Source: Methylotenera_A sp046598525
GTDB taxonomy: Bacteria; Pseudomonadota; Gammaproteobacteria; Burkholderiales; Methylophilaceae
Length of the DNA: 64,000 nucleotides
Direction: 5' to 3'
Assembly (NCBI GenBank): GCA_046598525.1
Contig: JBKJIJ010000003.1
Span: 10,305-74,304 of the forward strand
Under the pieces are notes generated by a model. The model had not been told where the DNA came from, ran no database searches, and saw only the letters and a program-made list of their open reading frames with translations. The translations under genes and the position numbers were made by a program. Below, piece by piece: positions 25,580-34,147 of this stretch (position 1 is its first letter; every line of letters starts with the position of its first letter).

Positions 25580-25742
25580 GATAAAACTCCAAAAAATGCT
25601 TTAAGCAAATGCGTTAAATAGCTAATCCATAATTGTAATTTAATTTGTGGTGAACTGCAAACACAAACACACTATATAGCGTTAAATCACGCAATTCGGT
25701 TATTTAAACTGTTTAATTACCTTAAATTATGACGATTTTTTA

Positions 25743-26252
25743 TTAAATCTTACTTTTTATTAAATCTTTAAGTCCTGCAAATGGATTAGGCTTTTCGCCG
25801 CTTTGCATACTATGCTGCTTGCACTCGCCTTGTTGCTCTGACGAATGCGTTGGCGCGATTGGAAATGCAATCAATAACTCATCTTCTACCAATGCTGGCA
25901 CTGACATAGCAGCCGATATTTCAAGCCAATCCAAATCATCATTTTCATCAAAGCCAACGGGCTCATTATCAGTAATCAAATAATCAAATTCTAGCTTTAG
26001 ATTGACTGACATGGCATTTAAACAGCGCTGGCAAGTAGTTGGCAAATGCGCATCTACATTTAAATGCAAGCTAGGTGAGCTGTATTTTTTATTGTGACCA
26101 GTTAAACTAAATTGAATGCTTGGTTCAGAAACAGGTGTTTGCGGCATAAAAAGCACATCAACCAGCCTATCCATCTCTAAAAGATTAACTGCACCAGTAA
26201 TAGATTGCTCTGATTGTGCGAATTCAAGGTTGTTAATTGATAGTGTTTTCAT
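25743..26252 (-). CDS. yceD: YceD/DUF177 family protein
   Basis: A 169-residue protein of the DUF177 family, always found upstream of rpmF. The characteristic CxxC appears as TCQRCLNAM near residue 73, and an acidic patch (DENDDLDWLEIS) follows. The family has been connected with 23S rRNA metabolism in plants and bacteria, but its exact function is not established. It is divergent from pycA, with a 135-base intergenic region that must hold both promoters. Confidence 0.88.
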   Translation of the reverse strand: MKTLSINNLEFAQSEQSITGAVNLLEMDRLVDVLFMPQTPVSEPSIQFSLTGHNKKYSSPSLHLNVDAHLPTTCQRCLNAMSVNLKLEFDYLITDNEPVGFDENDDLDWLEISAAMSVPALVEDELLIAFPIAPTHSSEQQGECKQHSMQSGEKPNPFAGLKDLIKSKI

Positions 26253-26330
26253 AATAGTTGCTTACTTAGTTTAAATATAACAATACGATAGAATTTTAAG
26301 AACGCGCTTATTTTGCGTACTCACTCAGCA

Positions 26331-26339
26331 TGTTATAAT
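26331..26339 (+). promoter_or_regulatory. Extended -10 promoter for pycA
   Basis: TGTTATAAT is a TGn extension joined to a perfect TATAAT. The -35 region (TTTTGC near 26311) is weak, as is usual for extended -10 promoters. Predicted initiation near 26346 leaves a leader of about 42 bases before the GTG start of pycA. Confidence 0.65.
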
Positions 26340-26387
26340 CTCGCTGATTTCAGTTTAAAAGTTGTTGTAAATTCTTTAAGGGTTCAA

Positions 26388-27806
26388 GTGTTCAAAAAAA
26401 TTCTTGTTGCTAATCGGGGTGAAATTGCAGTGCGTATTGTACGCGCTTGTTCCGAAATGGGTATCAAATCTGTCGCCATCTATGCCGAGGCAGACCGTCA
26501 CGCATTGCATGTAAAAAAGGCTGATGAGGCTTATAACATTGGTACTGACCCAGTTGCTGGCTATTTAAATGCGCATAATATTGTTAACGTAGCGGTAGCG
26601 GCTGGCTGCGATGCATTGCATCCTGGCTATGGTTTCTTATCAGAAAATCCAGAATTAGCCGAAATTTGCGCGCGCCGTGGCATTAAATTTATTGGCCCAA
26701 ATGCGTCTGTTATTCGTCAAATGGGTGACAAAATTCAAGCACGCAATGCCATGACAAGTGCAGGCATTCCTTGCACACCGGGTAGTGATGGCAACCTTGA
26801 AAACTTACAGGATGCCGTTAAATTAGCCAAGACTATTGGTTACCCTGTGATGCTAAAAGCCACAAACGGCGGCGGCGGCCGCGGTATTAGGCGTTGCGAT
26901 TCTGAAAAAGATTTACTCACCAATTACGACCGTGTGATTTCTGAAGCCAGCAAAGCGTTTGGTAAGCCTGAAGTGTTCTTAGAAAAATGTGTGGTGCATC
27001 CGCGACATATTGAAGTGCAAGTCCTAGCCGATAGCCAAGGCAACGTGATTCATTTGTTTGAGCGCGATTGCTCAATTCAGCGCCGCAATCAAAAGCTCAT
27101 TGAAATTGCCCCTTCACCACAACTAAGCCAAGCGCAACGCGACTATATTGGCGGTTTGGCGGTTAAAGCGGCCAAAGCGGTTGGATACGAAAATGCAGGC
27201 ACGGTTGAGTTCTTGCTAGATTCTGACAATACGTTTTATTTTATGGAAATGAACACCCGCTTGCAAGTTGAGCATACGGTGACGGAAACCATTACTGGCG
27301 TGGATATTGTGCAAGAACAAATCCGCATTGCCTATGGCTTGCCGTTGCAATACAAACAAAGTGAAATTAGTTTCCGCGGCTTTGCCATGGAATATCGCAT
27401 CAACGCAGAAGATCCTAAAAACGACTTTTTACCTAGCTTTGGTAAAATCACGCGTTACTATTCACCAGGCGGCCCTGGCGTGCGTATGGATGCGGCGATT
27501 TACACCGGTTATGTGATTCCGCCCTATTACGATTCGATGTGTGCCAAATTAACAGTATGGGCGCTAGATTGGGAAAGCGTTGTAGAACGCGGTCGCCGCG
27601 CTTTGGGCGATATGGTGGTATATGGCGTTAAAACGACTATTCCTTATTATCAAGAAATCATGAAACACCCTGATTTTAAAAATGCACAATTCAATACCAG
27701 CTTTGTTGAAACGCACCCAGAGCTAACCAATTACGCAACCGAACTGCCACCAGAATTGATTGCAGCGGCTATTTCGGCTGCCATTGCAGCACACGAAGGC
27801 ATTTAA
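26388..27806 (+). CDS. pycA: Pyruvate carboxylase subunit A (biotin carboxylase)
   Basis: A 472-residue ATP-grasp enzyme that carboxylates biotin with ATP and bicarbonate. It starts at GTG 26388 (MFKKILVANRGEIAV) with AAGGG five bases upstream; an ATG-type start at 26313 would precede the predicted promoter. GDKIQAR (113-119) and the glycine-rich ATP loop ATNGGGGRGIRR (158-169) are visible. The C-terminus, FVETHPEL and an Ala-rich helix, is that of PycA of two-subunit pyruvate carboxylases rather than AccC. The pycB gene follows by 31 bases, which decides between the two. It is anaplerotic: pyruvate to oxaloacetate. Confidence 0.88.
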   Translation: MFKKILVANRGEIAVRIVRACSEMGIKSVAIYAEADRHALHVKKADEAYNIGTDPVAGYLNAHNIVNVAVAAGCDALHPGYGFLSENPELAEICARRGIKFIGPNASVIRQMGDKIQARNAMTSAGIPCTPGSDGNLENLQDAVKLAKTIGYPVMLKATNGGGGRGIRRCDSEKDLLTNYDRVISEASKAFGKPEVFLEKCVVHPRHIEVQVLADSQGNVIHLFERDCSIQRRNQKLIEIAPSPQLSQAQRDYIGGLAVKAAKAVGYENAGTVEFLLDSDNTFYFMEMNTRLQVEHTVTETITGVDIVQEQIRIAYGLPLQYKQSEISFRGFAMEYRINAEDPKNDFLPSFGKITRYYSPGGPGVRMDAAIYTGYVIPPYYDSMCAKLTVWALDWESVVERGRRALGDMVVYGVKTTIPYYQEIMKHPDFKNAQFNTSFVETHPELTNYATELPPELIAAAISAAIAAHEGI

Positions 27807-27837
27807 GACAAAAAGCATTTAATAGAAACGACTGATT

Positions 27838-29691
27838 ATGAGCAAAATACACCTTACCGAACTTGTTTTACGCGATGGCCATCAATCGATGATTGCGACG
27901 CGCTTGCGCACAGAAGACATGTTGCCTATTTGCAGCAAATTGGATGCCATTGGCTTTTGGTCGCTAGAAGCTTGGGGCGGTGCCACATTTGATGCCTGCG
28001 TGCGCTATTTAAAAGAAGACCCTTGGGAGCGTTTAGCAAAACTGCGCAAAGCCTTGCCTAATAGCCAAATTAATATGTTATTGCGCGGCCAAAACTTGCT
28101 TGGCTATCGTCATTATTCTGATGACGTAGTGCATGCGTTTGTACAAAAATCGGCCGATAATGGTGTGGATGTATTTCGTATTTTTGACGCCATGAACGAC
28201 ACACGGAATTTGCGTGAAGCGATTAATGCCGTTAAAAAAGTAAAAAAACACGCCATTGGCACGCTTTCATACACTACCAGCCCTGTTCACGATATTGCTT
28301 ATTTTGTCGCCATGGCAAAAGAGCTAGAAAGCATGGGCTCTGACAGTATTGGCATTAAAGATATGGCGGGTTTATTAACGCCGCAAGTGGCCGCTGATTT
28401 GGTCAAAGCCCTAACTGAAGCCGTCAGCCTGCCGATTCATGTGCATAGCCACGCTACTTCTGGTTTGGCTAGTATGGTGATGCTTAAAAGTGTTGAAAAT
28501 GGCGCTTCTATTATTGATACCTGCAACTCCTCTTTTGCAGAAGGTGCCAGCCACCCAAGCACTGAAAGTATAGTCGCGGCATTAAAAGGCACCGAATACG
28601 ATACTGGTTTGGATTTGGTTAAGTTACAAGAAATCACCGCCTATTTCCGCGAAACGCGTAAAAAATATTGGCAATTTGAAAGCGATTTTACCGGCGTAGA
28701 TACGCGCGTTTTAGTGAATCAAGTACCAGGCGGCATGATTTCTAATCTATCCAATCAGCTAAAAGAGCAAGGCGCGTTAGACCGCATGGATGAAGTGTTG
28801 GCTGAAATTCCGCGCGTACGTGAAGATTTAGGCTACCCACCTTTAGTAACGCCAACATCGCAAATCGTTGGTACGCAGGCTGTATTAAATGTAATGACGG
28901 GTTCACGTTATAAATCGGTGACCAATGAAGTGAAGAATTACTTGATGGGTCAATATGGCCAATCGCCAGCGCCTGTTAATGCCGCTGTTAAGCAACAAGC
29001 AGTTGGTGATGCAAAAGTGATTACTTGCCGTCCTGCTGATTTAATTGAGCCAGAAATGGCAAAATTGCAGGCTGAATCAGATCGTATTGCGCAGTCTGAA
29101 GAAGATGTTTTAACTTACGCTATGTTCCCCGATATAGGCAAAACCTTTTTGCAGGAACGCAACGCTGGCACGTTAAAAGCCGATGCATTATTAACCAAAG
29201 AAGCCGCAAATACAGGTGCCGCACGTTATGCGCCGAATGAATTTAAAGTAACGCTACATGGCGAAACTTTCCACATCAAGCTAACAGGTAGCGGCCATGC
29301 AGGTGAAGAACAGCGCCCTTTCTATGTATCTGTAGATGGTATCGCAGAAGAAGTGATTGTAGAAACCTTAAGCGAGATTGAAGTTTCTGGCAATGGCAGC
29401 AGCACTGGTGGCAAAAGTGTGGGCAAAAAGAAATCGGGTTCTACCGCTAATGGCCGCCCACGTCCACACCATGCGGGTTGCGTAACCACCGCAATGCCGG
29501 GCACTATTGTGGCGGTAAAAGTAAAAGTGGGTGATAAAGTTAGCGCTGGTGATGGTGTTTTAGTAATTGAAGCCATGAAAATGGAAAACGAAATTCAAGC
29601 ATCTAAAACAGGTACTGTGGTTGCCGTGCATGTCGCCAAAGGCGATACCGTAACGCCGGATGAATCTTTACTAGAAATTCAGCCAGAGTAA
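27838..29691 (+). CDS. pycB: Pyruvate carboxylase subunit B (carboxyltransferase plus biotin carrier)
   Basis: A 617-residue protein with an HMG-CoA-lyase-like carboxyltransferase TIM barrel (about 1-290; RDGHQS at 12-17, HVHSHATSG metal site), a PYC/OadA conserved domain (to about 460), a Gly/Ser/Lys-rich linker (about 520-545), and a C-terminal biotinyl domain with EAMKMENE, biotinylated lysine K581. The sequence also resembles the oxaloacetate decarboxylase alpha subunit. There are no membrane beta or gamma subunits nearby and pycA is adjacent, so pyruvate carboxylase is preferred. A strong terminator follows. Confidence 0.9.
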   Translation: MSKIHLTELVLRDGHQSMIATRLRTEDMLPICSKLDAIGFWSLEAWGGATFDACVRYLKEDPWERLAKLRKALPNSQINMLLRGQNLLGYRHYSDDVVHAFVQKSADNGVDVFRIFDAMNDTRNLREAINAVKKVKKHAIGTLSYTTSPVHDIAYFVAMAKELESMGSDSIGIKDMAGLLTPQVAADLVKALTEAVSLPIHVHSHATSGLASMVMLKSVENGASIIDTCNSSFAEGASHPSTESIVAALKGTEYDTGLDLVKLQEITAYFRETRKKYWQFESDFTGVDTRVLVNQVPGGMISNLSNQLKEQGALDRMDEVLAEIPRVREDLGYPPLVTPTSQIVGTQAVLNVMTGSRYKSVTNEVKNYLMGQYGQSPAPVNAAVKQQAVGDAKVITCRPADLIEPEMAKLQAESDRIAQSEEDVLTYAMFPDIGKTFLQERNAGTLKADALLTKEAANTGAARYAPNEFKVTLHGETFHIKLTGSGHAGEEQRPFYVSVDGIAEEVIVETLSEIEVSGNGSSTGGKSVGKKKSGSTANGRPRPHHAGCVTTAMPGTIVAVKVKVGDKVSAGDGVLVIEAMKMENEIQASKTGTVVAVHVAKGDTVTPDESLLEIQPE

Positions 29692-29707
29692 GCTTTTTGT
29701 ATTGTAT

Positions 29708-29745
29708 AAAAGCCGATAGCACACACTATCGGCTTTTGTTTTTTT
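29708..29745 (+). terminator. Intrinsic terminator of pycAB
   Basis: AAAAGCCGATAG (29708-29719) and CTATCGGCTTTT (29726-29737) form a perfect 12-bp stem around CACACA, followed by GTTTTTTT. It is a textbook rho-independent terminator. Confidence 0.92.
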
Positions 29746-29780
29746 ATAGCCAAATAAATTTAAATTATTGATAATAGAGC

Positions 29781-30362
29781 ATGAAACAAACCTTAATCCT
29801 AGCGTCATCATCTACCTACCGGCGTGAGCTTTTACAAAAGTTAGAAATTCAGTTTAGTAGCGTTTCGCCGCATGTGGATGAAACCGCCTTAGAAAACGAA
29901 AAACCGCATGAAACTGCTTTAAGGCTTTCGCAAGATAAAGCCAGAAAAGTAGGCGCTGAATATCAGCATGCCTTGGTGATTGGCTGCGATCAAGTAGCCA
30001 CGCTGGATGGCGTGCAATTAGGCAAGCCACTTAACCATCAAAATGCCACTAAACAATTGCAGATGATGCGCGGACGTGAAGTGACTTTTCATAGCGCATT
30101 ATGCTTATTTAACGCCGCCACGGGCAATATGCAGGCAGAGGTTGTGCCGTATTTAGTGCGCTTTAGGCAATTAACAGATGCACAAATTGAAAACTACTTA
30201 AACAAAGAACAACCCTACCACTGCGCTGGTAGCGCAAAATCAGAAGGTTTGGGCATTGCGCTAATGGAACGCATGTTGGGCGAAGACCCTAACGCATTGA
30301 TTGGATTGCCTTTAATCAAGCTGATCACCATGCTGGAAAACGAAGGTGTCAGCGTAATCTAG
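29781..30362 (+). CDS. yceF: Maf-family nucleotide pyrophosphatase, YceF type
   Basis: A 193-residue protein with the Maf start LASSSTYRRELLQKLEIQF and the motifs VDET, GCDQVATLDG, GKPL and CAGSAKSEGLGI. These match the YceF (m7GTP-hydrolysing) subfamily better than the dTTP/UTP-hydrolysing YhdE type. It removes modified nucleotides. In E. coli yceF is beside yceD-rpmF; here pycAB lies between them and yceF is on the opposite strand. It begins after the pycB terminator, so it needs its own promoter. Confidence 0.92.
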   Translation: MKQTLILASSSTYRRELLQKLEIQFSSVSPHVDETALENEKPHETALRLSQDKARKVGAEYQHALVIGCDQVATLDGVQLGKPLNHQNATKQLQMMRGREVTFHSALCLFNAATGNMQAEVVPYLVRFRQLTDAQIENYLNKEQPYHCAGSAKSEGLGIALMERMLGEDPNALIGLPLIKLITMLENEGVSVI

Positions 30363-30403
30363 CGGCAAGCGTTACGCTTTTATCACCATTTGGGAGATTC
30401 AAT

Positions 30404-31852
30404 ATGTTTAAACGCCACACAATCACTTTAGCGATTACCAGCCTACTATCAATGGGAGCTTATGCTTTGGAAAATGTGACTACTGAAACGACCAGCACTT
30501 TAAACGACCAACAAAGCGTTGCCGTCACCATATATAACGGTGACTTAGCCTTGGTGAAAGATACGCGTAAAGTACAATTAAATGCAGGCTTAAACGCGCT
30601 GGCATTGCGCGATGTAAGTGCGCAAATTCGGCCAGAAACAGCCTTGCTACGCAGTATTAACGCGCCTGGCAGCTTAAATTTATTAGAGCAAAATTTTGAT
30701 TTTGATTTACTTACCCCTGCAAAATTGTTAGAAAAATATGTGGGTAAAACCGTTACATTAATTAAAACGCATCCAACCACAGGCGCTGAAACGGCTGAAC
30801 AAGCCACTGTTTTATCGGCCAATAATGGTGTGGTTTTAAAAGTGGGAAACCGCATTGAGACCGGAATTAATGGTCGCATTGTGTATGACAATGTGCCGGC
30901 AAACTTGCGTGATCGCCCTACTTTGGTTACACAAATCAACAACAAAGGCGCTACCGATCAAACTCTTGAATTAAGCTATTTAACCGGCGGCCTTGGCTGG
31001 AAAGCCGATTACGTAGCTGAATTAAACAGCAAAGAAAATATGCTGGATTTATCTGGCTGGGTAACATTAAGCAACACCAGCGGTGCAAGTTACAAAAACG
31101 CCAAATTGCAATTGGTGGCAGGCGATGTTAACCGTGTGCAACAATTGCCACGCGCCATGGCCATGCAAATGCGCAAAAATGACATGATGGCAGAAGCCGC
31201 TGCGCCGATGGCAGAGGAATCACTGCTTGAATACCATTTATACACGCTAGACCGCCCTACCACCATTGCCGAAAACCAAACCAAACAAGTGGCCTTATTA
31301 TCAGCAACCGGCGTACCCGTGCGCAAAGAGTTGGTGCTACAGGGCGCGGATTACTATTATCAAGGCCAATACGGCGAAATTGGCAGCAAAATGAAAGTAG
31401 GCGTGTTTATTGAGTTTGAAAATAAAGAAGCCGCAAAATTAGGCATGCCATTGCCCAAAGGCATATTGCGCGTGTATAAAAAAGATAGCCAAGGAAACGC
31501 GCAATTTGTCGGTGAAGATAATATTGATCACACGCCAAAAAATGAAACCGTGCGCTTAAAATTGGGCGAAGCATTTGATGTAACCGCTGACAAAAAACAA
31601 ACCGATTTTAAAGTATTACCGCGCCCATCTAAAGGCAATAATTTATATGAAAGCGCATTTGAAATAACCTTAAAAAATGCCAAAAAAGAAAAAGTGACGG
31701 TAACTGTACAAGAGCCCATTAGTGGCGATTGGAAAATTCTATCTGAAAGTCACCCGCACAATAAAGCCAACAGCCAATTAGCCGTTTGGAAAATTGATAT
31801 TCCTGCAGAAAGCAGCACAACGCTGACTTATAGAGCACAAGTTAAGTATTAA
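30404..31852 (+). CDS. Secreted DUF4139 domain protein
   Basis: A 482-residue protein of unknown function. An N-terminal signal peptide (about 1-21, ending MGAYALE) is followed by beta-rich sequence. It matches the DUF4139 pattern: VTIYNGDLALVKDTRKV near the start, LELSYLTGGLGWKADYVAELN in the middle (about 187-208), LSGWVTLSNTSGASYKNAKLQLVAGDVN, and IPAESSTTLTYRAQV at the C-terminus. It is probably periplasmic or surface-exposed. It has a ribosome binding site GGGAG. No neighbour suggests a pathway. It ends seven bases before the inverted-repeat pair. Confidence 0.8.
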   Translation: MFKRHTITLAITSLLSMGAYALENVTTETTSTLNDQQSVAVTIYNGDLALVKDTRKVQLNAGLNALALRDVSAQIRPETALLRSINAPGSLNLLEQNFDFDLLTPAKLLEKYVGKTVTLIKTHPTTGAETAEQATVLSANNGVVLKVGNRIETGINGRIVYDNVPANLRDRPTLVTQINNKGATDQTLELSYLTGGLGWKADYVAELNSKENMLDLSGWVTLSNTSGASYKNAKLQLVAGDVNRVQQLPRAMAMQMRKNDMMAEAAAPMAEESLLEYHLYTLDRPTTIAENQTKQVALLSATGVPVRKELVLQGADYYYQGQYGEIGSKMKVGVFIEFENKEAAKLGMPLPKGILRVYKKDSQGNAQFVGEDNIDHTPKNETVRLKLGEAFDVTADKKQTDFKVLPRPSKGNNLYESAFEITLKNAKKEKVTVTVQEPISGDWKILSESHPHNKANSQLAVWKIDIPAESSTTLTYRAQVKY

Positions 31853-31858
31853 ACTCTC

Positions 31859-31937
31859 CGTCATTCCCGCGAAAGCGGGAATCCATTTTCAAACCTCACT
31901 AAAGTCAACGTGGATTCCCGCTTTCGCGGGAATGACG
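31859..31937. repeat. Pair of inverted 27-bp dRS3-like palindromic repeats
   Basis: The left copy is at 31859-31885 and the right at 31911-31937. They are exact reverse complements, separated by 25 bases of non-repeat sequence. Each copy contains the 20-bp palindrome ATTCCCGCGAAAGCGGGAAT, an 8-bp stem with a GAAA loop, matching the neisserial dRS3 pattern ATTCCC-N8-GGGAAT. The pair could fold into one long cruciform or hairpin and may terminate transcription from 30404-31852. Confidence 0.85.
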
Positions 31938-31966
31938 AAGTTCTAGGTATTGCGTACAATAGCAGT

Positions 31967-32689
31967 ATGGCTATCAACACTACATACGGCACGCTCTACC
32001 TCATCCCTGTCACGCTAGGTGACGACAATATCAATCAAGTGTTGCCGCCTGATGTGATTACTTTTGCACAAAAACTAGATACATTTGTCGTTGAAAGTGA
32101 AAAATCTGCGCGCCACTTTTTAAGCACCATCAAAACCGCTAAACCCGTGCGAGAGCTTACCCTACATTTATTAAATGAGCACACGGCCGATAAAGATGTT
32201 TCTGCACTTTTAATGCCTTTATTAGCAGGTAAAGATATAGGATTAATGTCTGATGCTGGCTGCCCTGGTGTGGCCGACCCTGGCGCAAAACTGGTTGAGC
32301 TGGCCCATCAAAAAGGCATAAAAGTCGTGCCTTTTGTAGGCCCAAGCTCAATTTTACTAAGCTTGATGGCAAGCGGCTTAAATGGCCAGCAATTTGCCTT
32401 TTTAGGCTACTTACCAGTGGATAAATTAGCGCGCAATAACAAACTTAAAGAAATCGAAAAGCGCTCACTTTCACACAAGGAAACGCAGCTATTTATTGAA
32501 ACGCCCTACCGCAATCAGCATATGTTAGAAGCGATTTTAAGCACATGCCAGCCTAATACAAGGCTGTGTGTTGCCTGCGATATTAGTTTAGAAACTGAAT
32601 TGATTGTGACGAAAACAATTGCGAATTGGAAAAAAACACCTTTACCCGATTTGCATAAGCGCCCATCAATCTTTCTGTTGTTAGCATAA
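31967..32689 (+). CDS. RsmI-like SAM-dependent methyltransferase
   Basis: From ATG 31967 the protein has 240 residues. A GTG at 31910 is rejected because it lies inside the inverted repeat. The tetrapyrrole-methylase fold is recognisable: TLYLIPVTLGD near the N-terminus, GLMSDAGCPGVADPGAKLV, VVPFVGPSSILLSLMASG and TQLFIETPYRN. It is homologous to the 16S rRNA 2'-O-methyltransferase RsmI but shorter. It belongs to the second, less characterised group often near maf genes. The target is unknown. It lies 27 bases before the zinc-ribbon gene. Confidence 0.85.
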   Translation: MAINTTYGTLYLIPVTLGDDNINQVLPPDVITFAQKLDTFVVESEKSARHFLSTIKTAKPVRELTLHLLNEHTADKDVSALLMPLLAGKDIGLMSDAGCPGVADPGAKLVELAHQKGIKVVPFVGPSSILLSLMASGLNGQQFAFLGYLPVDKLARNNKLKEIEKRSLSHKETQLFIETPYRNQHMLEAILSTCQPNTRLCVACDISLETELIVTKTIANWKKTPLPDLHKRPSIFLLLA

Positions 32690-32716
32690 AATTAATCCAC
32701 TATCTCTTAATTATAA

Positions 32717-33499
32717 ATGACACAGCAAAAACCAAAAATAAAAGTTAGCAATAATGACCATAAATGTATTGTATGTTGTGAAAAGTTATTAACTGGAGCA
32801 AAGAAATGTGTTCACTGCGACAGCTATCAAGCTGAATGGAAAAACCGTTTAAGTTACGTTGCTGGCATACTTGGCTTAATTACAGCAACAATTGCAGCCG
32901 GAGCATACATATATTCAAGTATTCAAAAAGAATTTTTCTGGGAAGATAAAGCAGCCGTTTATGAATACTACGGGGATTTGCATATTGTTATTTCAAACTT
33001 TGGTGACGGTGCAATATTTGTAAAGGGTTTAAATACTCGTTTTGAGTCTGAAAGTGGTGCCTATTTTGATGAGAGCGTGCCATTGAACGTTTTCATTGAT
33101 AAGGGCACAGTAAAACACATCACACTTCCAAATAAAGTAGATAGGCAAAAGATACAGTCTCTGTATGGTCATATAACTGAATTTAACTCCTCAGAAGAAT
33201 ATAATTTAGCAAACAACTTTTCTGGGACGTATAAAGATTTGAGTAATGGGGGGAAATGCTACCTGCGGACCATAACCGAAGAAAGTAGTACATGGATAAA
33301 AACTTTCAAAAGAAATGCAGGTGAGAAATTTTACACATCAAATGGTACTGGAACGTTACAATTTTACTTTATGAAATCAGGCGATTTAATCTCTAAAAGT
33401 TTTAACGTACAAAGTTATTTACAGGATAACAAAAATATCGGTTGTGCTTTAACTTATAAAGATGAATCAGGGAAAACTTACGCACTTCCAATTAAATAA
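32717..33499 (+). CDS. Zinc-ribbon membrane protein of unknown function
   Basis: A 260-residue protein not recognised as a known family. It begins with a zinc ribbon (CIVC at 17-20 and CVHC at 31-34, plus C21) and then one membrane segment (about 45-67). About 190 residues of beta-rich, acidic and aromatic sequence follow, with no signal peptide. The zinc ribbon would face the cytoplasm and the rest the periplasm. Base composition looks more AT-rich than its neighbours. The gene interrupts the otherwise conserved core order and ends 11 bases from the convergent rnhB. Recent acquisition is possible but unproven. Confidence 0.7.
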   Translation: MTQQKPKIKVSNNDHKCIVCCEKLLTGAKKCVHCDSYQAEWKNRLSYVAGILGLITATIAAGAYIYSSIQKEFFWEDKAAVYEYYGDLHIVISNFGDGAIFVKGLNTRFESESGAYFDESVPLNVFIDKGTVKHITLPNKVDRQKIQSLYGHITEFNSSEEYNLANNFSGTYKDLSNGGKCYLRTITEESSTWIKTFKRNAGEKFYTSNGTGTLQFYFMKSGDLISKSFNVQSYLQDNKNIGCALTYKDESGKTYALPIK

Positions 33500-33510
33500 A
33501 TTTATAGAGA

Positions 33511-34137
33511 TTAACCCGCCAATATGACCTTAACTGGCGCATAAGTTAAACGATGCACTTTCGTAACGCCGTAGAGTTTTAGCATTTCTACATGATAAGC
33601 AGTTGGATAACCCTTATGCTTTGCAAAACCATATTGCGGATATGTTTTATCTAATTCATATAACTCTGCATCACGTGCTACTTTTGCCAAAATAGAAGCC
33701 GCTGAAATAGCCTGCACTTTACTATCACCCTTAACAATCGCCTCACATGGCCAGCTTATTTTAGGGCATTTATTGCCATCTACTTGCACTAATAGTTGCC
33801 CTAAATTTATTTGACCTAAATTCACTTTTTCCATCAATTCAGGCGATAAAACCAGTGATTCAATAGCGCGTTTCATGGCTAGCAGGCTTGCTTGCAGAAT
33901 ATTGATTTCATCGATTTCTTGCGCGCTGCAGCTGGCGATTGACCAAGCAAGCGATTTGGCTTTAATCTCTGCGTTTAAAAAATCACGCTTTTTTTCGGAT
34001 AATTTTTTAGAGTCAGCTAGGCCAATAATAGGATTATTAGCATCTAAAATAACGGCTGCTGCATAAACGCTGCCAGCCAAAGGCCCGCGCCCTGCTTCAT
34101 CTACACCACAAATAATGGGATGATGGTTCAAACTCAT
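33511..34137 (-). CDS. rnhB: Ribonuclease HII
   Basis: A 208-residue enzyme that cuts RNA in RNA-DNA hybrids and at misincorporated ribonucleotides. The catalytic DE pair is at 13-14 in GVDEAGRGPLAG, ADSKKLS follows, and another acidic residue lies in VDGNKCPKI. Length is typical. It is the last gene of the lpx block, 10 bases after lpxB. Confidence 0.95.
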   Translation of the reverse strand: MSLNHHPIICGVDEAGRGPLAGSVYAAAVILDANNPIIGLADSKKLSEKKRDFLNAEIKAKSLAWSIASCSAQEIDEINILQASLLAMKRAIESLVLSPELMEKVNLGQINLGQLLVQVDGNKCPKISWPCEAIVKGDSKVQAISAASILAKVARDAELYELDKTYPQYGFAKHKGYPTAYHVEMLKLYGVTKVHRLTYAPVKVILAG

Positions 34138-34147
34138 TTTACCAAGC

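Noticed and set aside
26313..26387. Longer N-terminus for pycA
   Set aside because: It precedes the predicted transcription start and is not conserved; the GTG at 26388 begins the biotin carboxylase sequence with a ribosome binding site.
26388..29691. AccC of acetyl-CoA carboxylase and Na+-pumping oxaloacetate decarboxylase
   Set aside because: No accB partner and no membrane beta/gamma decarboxylase genes; the adjacent pair fits two-subunit pyruvate carboxylase better.
31910..31966. Earlier GTG start for the RsmI-like gene
   Set aside because: It lies in the inverted repeat and encodes repeat-derived residues absent from the family.
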